A DNA stretch of 64,000 nt from Flexivirga aerilata (lineage in GTDB: Bacteria; Actinomycetota; Actinomycetes; Actinomycetales; Dermatophilaceae): assembly GCF_013002715.1 (NCBI RefSeq), contig NZ_JABENB010000002.1:558001-622000 (forward strand). Reading direction: 5' to 3'. Position numbers and translations under genes: made by a program. Numbering within the stretch: position 1 is the first letter of the stretch; each line of letters opens with the position of its first letter. The notes beneath the pieces are model-generated. The model saw nothing but the letters and a program-made list of their open reading frames with translations. It was not told the DNA's origin and ran no database searches. This document shows positions 60,711-64,000 of the stretch, in pieces.

Positions 60711-62744
60711 TCACTCCACCACCGGGCTCTCGTCGCCGACGGCGCCGTCGTGGGTGAACTGCGCGGGAGCGGACCCGCTCGCCTCCACGGTGTCGTAGAG
60801 CCGGCCGGCGGCGCCGGATCCCGCCCAGGCGACCAGTCGCACGTCGTCCGCTTCCAGACGGTGGGCGGAGACGTTGTCGGTCGGCGGCGCGAGCCGCAGG
60901 TAGGGCTGGGCGAAGGTGATGCCCGGTGGCACGACGACGTCCAGCCGCACCTGGCGGCAGCTGTTTGCGCCGTTGTTGACCGACGGCAGCGAGATCGTCT
61001 GTGTCTGCTTGCTGGCGCCTTGTGCGCCTGCATACCAAGCGATTTCGGCCGTCGCACCCTTGGTCGCCTGCCGCAGGTTGAGCAGCAGCGACAGCCGCTG
61101 GCCGGCCGTCACCTGCACCCGGTGGGCGGGCGTCGCGTAGACGTCCTCGCTGCTCACCGGCCCCCGCAGGAGCATCAGACCACGGGTCGAGTTGCACGCG
61201 GCGGCGGTGCGGAGCTTGGCGAACTTGCCCAGCTCCCAAAGGTTTTCGTCATCGTCGCCGACCGTCGCGCGCTCGAAGTCCCCGGTGCCGTAGAGCAGGT
61301 CCTGACCGGCGCGGGCGCCCTTGGCGAGCCGCCAGCCGGGCGCCACCCGCCGCACCTGGCCCGGCGGCAGGGCGACGCCGCGGCCCGCCGCCTGCTCCGG
61401 TTGCCCGATCGTCGTCCCGGGCCCAGCCAGGCGTGCCGCGCCGGGCACACTGCCGGCGGCGATCCGGTCGGCAGCGTCGGCGGGCGCCCCGACGGCCGGC
61501 TGCGGCCGGTAGCCGCTGATCGTGAAGGGGTCGGTCGTCGTCGCCACGGCGCGACCGTCCCGCAGGTCGGTCCGCAGCAGGTATGACGGGAAGGTGCTCC
61601 ACAGGTCCTGGTCGAACAGCAGGTTGCCGGTCGTCTCCGCCACCACCGCGTTGCCGCGCTGCTGGACGCCGCCGACGACGTGCGGGTGGCTGCCGATAAC
61701 CGCCGACGCACCCGCATCCGTCGCGGCCGCGAACAACGCTCGTACGTCTGGAGTTTGGGCCCGCTGATATTCGACACCGCCGTGCAGTTGCACGACGACC
61801 TCCTGCGCGCGGGTGCGCGCCGCGCGGACCGCCGCCTGCAGTTTCGGCACGCTGCACGCAGCGGCGCCGGGCCGGTCGGGGCCTGCGACATACGGCGGCG
61901 ACTGGTCGTTGCCGGTGATCGTCGTGCACCCGAGGAACGCGACGGTGCGCCCCTTGCGCGCGACGAAGGCCGGAGCCCACGCCTGGGCGTCGTTCATGCC
62001 GGCGCCGAAGTGCGGCAGCTGTGCCGCGTCGAGCGCCTTGAGCGTCGACCCGATGCCGGGGCCGAGCAGGTCCAGGACGTGGTTGTTGCCCAGCCCGACG
62101 ACGTCGACACCGGACTGCCGCAGCGCCTCGGCCGCCTTCGGGCTGCTCGCGAACGCCAGGTCCTTGCTCTGGTGGAAGCGCGCGGGACGCGGCTTCTTCG
62201 GGTCGTAGTAGGGATTGGGGCCGAGCGGCGTCTCGAGGTTGACCGACGTGAGGTCGCCGTCCTCCAGCAACGGCCGTATGGCGCTCAGCAGTTTCGCGTG
62301 GTCGGCGACGCCGGACGAGGCGGTGAGTGCCGGCGGCCGGCCGTCCTTCGGCTCGTAGTAGCGGCGGCCGAACATCACGTCGCCGCCGAAACGCACCGAC
62401 AGCGTCCGGTCGGATCCGGTGGTGAGCAGCACGTCTGCGGCGGTGCCGGGCTGGACGGCCTGGGTGCGGGGCAGGTGGCCCGGGGCGACCGCGTTGAGGA
62501 GAGCGGGTCGCTCCGCCGGGATCGCGTAGCGGCCGTCGGCGCCCGAGCGTGCGGTGTCGTCCCCGACCCGCAGCGTGGCGCCGGCGACCGGCCGACCGGT
62601 CTCGTCACGGACCACACCCTGCACCTGGTCGGTGTCCGGCACCGCACCGGCGCTCGGGCGGGACTGCATGAGGGCCGCGCCGGTGCCGGCGAGGCCGATG
62701 GCGAGGGCCGCGGGCACGACCCGGGCGACGAGTCGGCGGCTCAC
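60711..62744 (-). CDS. CapA/PgsA-type poly-gamma-glutamate system protein
   Basis: This protein of about 677 residues has a signal/anchor segment at residues about 6-28. A small carboxypeptidase-regulatory-like beta domain follows (VQGVVRDETGRPVAGATLRV, ending GADGRYAIP). The CapA metallophosphatase-like domain has FGGDVMFGRRYY, VNLETPLG, VGLGNNHVLD, QLHGGVEYQ and IGSHPHVVGG, and a C-terminal beta-rich region of about 200 residues follows. PgsA/CapA helps polymerise or export poly-gamma-glutamate at the membrane. The GTG start overlaps the CapC stop by 4 bp. Confidence 0.9.
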   Translation of the reverse strand: MSRRLVARVVPAALAIGLAGTGAALMQSRPSAGAVPDTDQVQGVVRDETGRPVAGATLRVGDDTARSGADGRYAIPAERPALLNAVAPGHLPRTQAVQPGTAADVLLTTGSDRTLSVRFGGDVMFGRRYYEPKDGRPPALTASSGVADHAKLLSAIRPLLEDGDLTSVNLETPLGPNPYYDPKKPRPARFHQSKDLAFASSPKAAEALRQSGVDVVGLGNNHVLDLLGPGIGSTLKALDAAQLPHFGAGMNDAQAWAPAFVARKGRTVAFLGCTTITGNDQSPPYVAGPDRPGAAACSVPKLQAAVRAARTRAQEVVVQLHGGVEYQRAQTPDVRALFAAATDAGASAVIGSHPHVVGGVQQRGNAVVAETTGNLLFDQDLWSTFPSYLLRTDLRDGRAVATTTDPFTISGYRPQPAVGAPADAADRIAAGSVPGAARLAGPGTTIGQPEQAAGRGVALPPGQVRRVAPGWRLAKGARAGQDLLYGTGDFERATVGDDDENLWELGKFAKLRTAAACNSTRGLMLLRGPVSSEDVYATPAHRVQVTAGQRLSLLLNLRQATKGATAEIAWYAGAQGASKQTQTISLPSVNNGANSCRQVRLDVVVPPGITFAQPYLRLAPPTDNVSAHRLEADDVRLVAWAGSGAAGRLYDTVEASGSAPAQFTHDGAVGDESPVVE

Positions 62745-63751
62745 AGCAGACCTCCGGCCAGCGCCGCCGCGGCCACGGCGTTGGTGGCGGCCAGCACCCC
62801 GACCGCGGTGAGGCCAGTGCCCCACACGGTGCGCTCCCATCCCTGGCGCTGGGCGTCGTTGGCGATCAGCGCCGGCACCATCAGCGTCGCGACGGTCAGC
62901 CCGCGCCACGGTTGATATTGCTGATGGGTGAGCACAGACAGCACGATCTCCAGGGACCAGCCGATGAGCGCGCCGACGAGGATCATCGTCGACAGCTTGC
63001 GACGGCCGAAGAGCAGCAGCCGGGGCATCAGCAGGCGGGTCACCACGAACCAGGTGGCGATCGCGACCGTCGCGGTGAAGAACATGTCCGGCCACCGCGG
63101 GCTCACCAGCGCCAGGTAGGCGCCGCTGATGAAGCCACCCGACCGGATGCCGAGGCGGGAGAAGACGAACGTGCCGATGACCACGCTCAGCCCGACCGCG
63201 ATGATGAGCACCTCGCGCGGGTAGCCGAGCACCGACGCCAGCACCGGCTCCGGCTCGGTCTGCCCGGGCACGACATCGAGCAATCGGGTCAGCAGCTGGG
63301 TGACGACCACCAGCGCGGCCGCGGTCACCGCCACCGCGAAGATGGTCCGGCCCGGCTTCTGCCGGCCCATGTCGTGCGCCAGGATGCCGGGGATCAGGAA
63401 GCCGATGCCGGCCAGTCCGGCGAGCCACGGGTCGAGGTGCCCGAAGGCACGCGCGAGGGCCGTGGTCACCAGGATCAAGCCGAGGCCGACCAGCACCTCG
63501 ACCTCGAATTTCTTTCTCCCGTAAAGGATTTTCCGTCGGCCCACGACGTAATGGACGATGAGATAGGTCAGGTAGCCGACGAAGATTGTCACCGCGATCG
63601 CGACCGGCCGGTTGGCCGAGAGCGCGAAGTATGCCGGGACGATCGCCCCGCCGGTCGTCAGCTGGGCACGCTCGTAGAAGAGCATGCTGAGGATGACTCC
63701 CGCCACCAGCACGACCCGTGCGATCTCGGGGGAGACGGCATACTCAGCCAT
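62741..63751 (-). CDS. CapC/PgsC-type poly-gamma-glutamate membrane protein, duplicated
   Basis: This 336-residue membrane protein is more than twice the length of Bacillus PgsC (about 150). Residues about 12-155 and 180-330 align with each other: TTGGAIVPAYFAL with RSGGFISGAYLAL, RRKILYGRKKFEVEVLVG with PRLLLFGRRKLSTMILVG, and IPGILAHDMGRQKPGRT with VPALIANDAQRQGWERT. It is therefore a tandem fusion of two CapC units. It overlaps both neighbours, which are CapB-like and CapA-like, fixing its role in the capBCA system. Confidence 0.88.
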   Translation of the reverse strand: MAEYAVSPEIARVVLVAGVILSMLFYERAQLTTGGAIVPAYFALSANRPVAIAVTIFVGYLTYLIVHYVVGRRKILYGRKKFEVEVLVGLGLILVTTALARAFGHLDPWLAGLAGIGFLIPGILAHDMGRQKPGRTIFAVAVTAAALVVVTQLLTRLLDVVPGQTEPEPVLASVLGYPREVLIIAVGLSVVIGTFVFSRLGIRSGGFISGAYLALVSPRWPDMFFTATVAIATWFVVTRLLMPRLLLFGRRKLSTMILVGALIGWSLEIVLSVLTHQQYQPWRGLTVATLMVPALIANDAQRQGWERTVWGTGLTAVGVLAATNAVAAAALAGGLL

Positions 63752-64000
63752 CGGTGAGCACCGCCCGTCGTGCCGCCGCGCGGTGCATCCGGCGCACCCC
63801 CGCGGGTGCGCGGGAGACCAGTCGTGACTCGGCGAGTTCGTCGACGTGCTCGTCGCCGGCGAGTTCGGCGAAGTGCTCGATCAGCAGCTCGGCCTGCGCG
63901 GTGTGGATGTTGATCATGCCGACGAGCACCGCGCCACCGGGGCCCGCGAGGGACCCGACCAGGTCGAGGATCTGGTCCAGCGAGGGCTGCACGCTGTCGC
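63744..64000 (-). CDS. CapB/PgsB-type poly-gamma-glutamate synthase, C-terminal part
   Basis: The frame is open to the window edge and only about 85 C-terminal residues are seen. GGAVLVGMINIHTAQAELLIEHF resembles the end of PgsB/CapB, the ATP-dependent Mur-ligase-like gamma-glutamate ligase, whose C-terminus has a similar G-N-I-H segment. The assignment rests mainly on this stretch and on its coupled position (8-bp overlap) before CapC and CapA. The ATP-binding domain lies outside the window. Confidence 0.7.
   Translation of the reverse strand, partial: DSVQPSLDQILDLVGSLAGPGGAVLVGMINIHTAQAELLIEHFAELAGDEHVDELAESRLVSRAPAGVRRMHRAAARRAVLTDG

Overview
The window is 64 kb of a high-G+C actinobacterial chromosome. 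The hrcA-dnaJ-rsmE-phoH-ybeY-CNNM-era order, recO-uppS-zur, mycothiol-type maleylpyruvate isomerase folds, NrtR-controlled nadABC, a gluABCD-type transporter and a DUF222/HNH (13E12-type) gene point to the Micrococcales. The Dermacoccaceae/Intrasporangiaceae neighbourhood is my guess, not something I could test. No prophage, conjugative module, transposase or CRISPR-Cas locus was seen; most of the window is core genome.

Layout. 0-5.9 kb: 3' part of lepA, trmB, a hotdog-fold gene behind a perfect palindrome, a divergent LysR/YeiH pair and an N-acetylglucosamine-type kinase. 6-8.3 kb: an accessory island with one DUF222/HNH gene, a LexA-like box, outward-facing inverted flanks and 30-bp tandem repeats. 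8.3-14.9 kb: hemW, nadABC and its NrtR/NdnR-like regulator with two tandem operators, DUF3097. 15-24.9 kb: CIRCE-hrcA-dnaJ-rsmE, a regulator/MFS pair, then phoH-ybeY-CNNM-era-methyltransferase. 25-27.8 kb: DUF3105-DUF305 membrane pair and a protealysin-like protease separated by a 27-bp minisatellite. 28-32.7 kb: leuA with a short Leu-codon leader peptide and hairpin, a class III aminotransferase and a GYPGQ-repeat membrane protein. 32.7-38.8 kb: serine hydrolase, GNAT, AlkB-like oxygenase, carotenoid-desaturase-like oxidoreductase, recO, uppS, zur. 38.9-42.6 kb: ABC exporter plus DesKR-like two-component system. 42.8-49.8 kb: dus, SDR/TetR pair, Tat-exported PhoX, rhodanese, DoxX-like protein with 11-residue repeats, DUF2277. 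49.8-56.3 kb: a tightly overlapping chain through dgt and a nitronate monooxygenase, then dnaG. 56.4-60 kb: tRNA-Asn and a glutamate-type ABC transporter. 60-64 kb: hairpin repeat arrays around a CAU tRNA, then a poly-gamma-glutamate-type capBCA operon that runs off the right edge.

The most interesting signals are non-coding. They are the overuse of the heptamer GTATGNC/GNCATAC throughout the window, the apparently leaderless leu leader peptide with attenuator, the paired NrtR operators, recurrent leaderless-promoter geometry, the palindromic hairpin array near 60.1-60.7 kb, and a set of strong operator-like palindromes next to regulators. On the protein side, the internally duplicated CapC and the DoxX-like protein with five 11-mers stand out. 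I found no fully convincing new multi-gene system.
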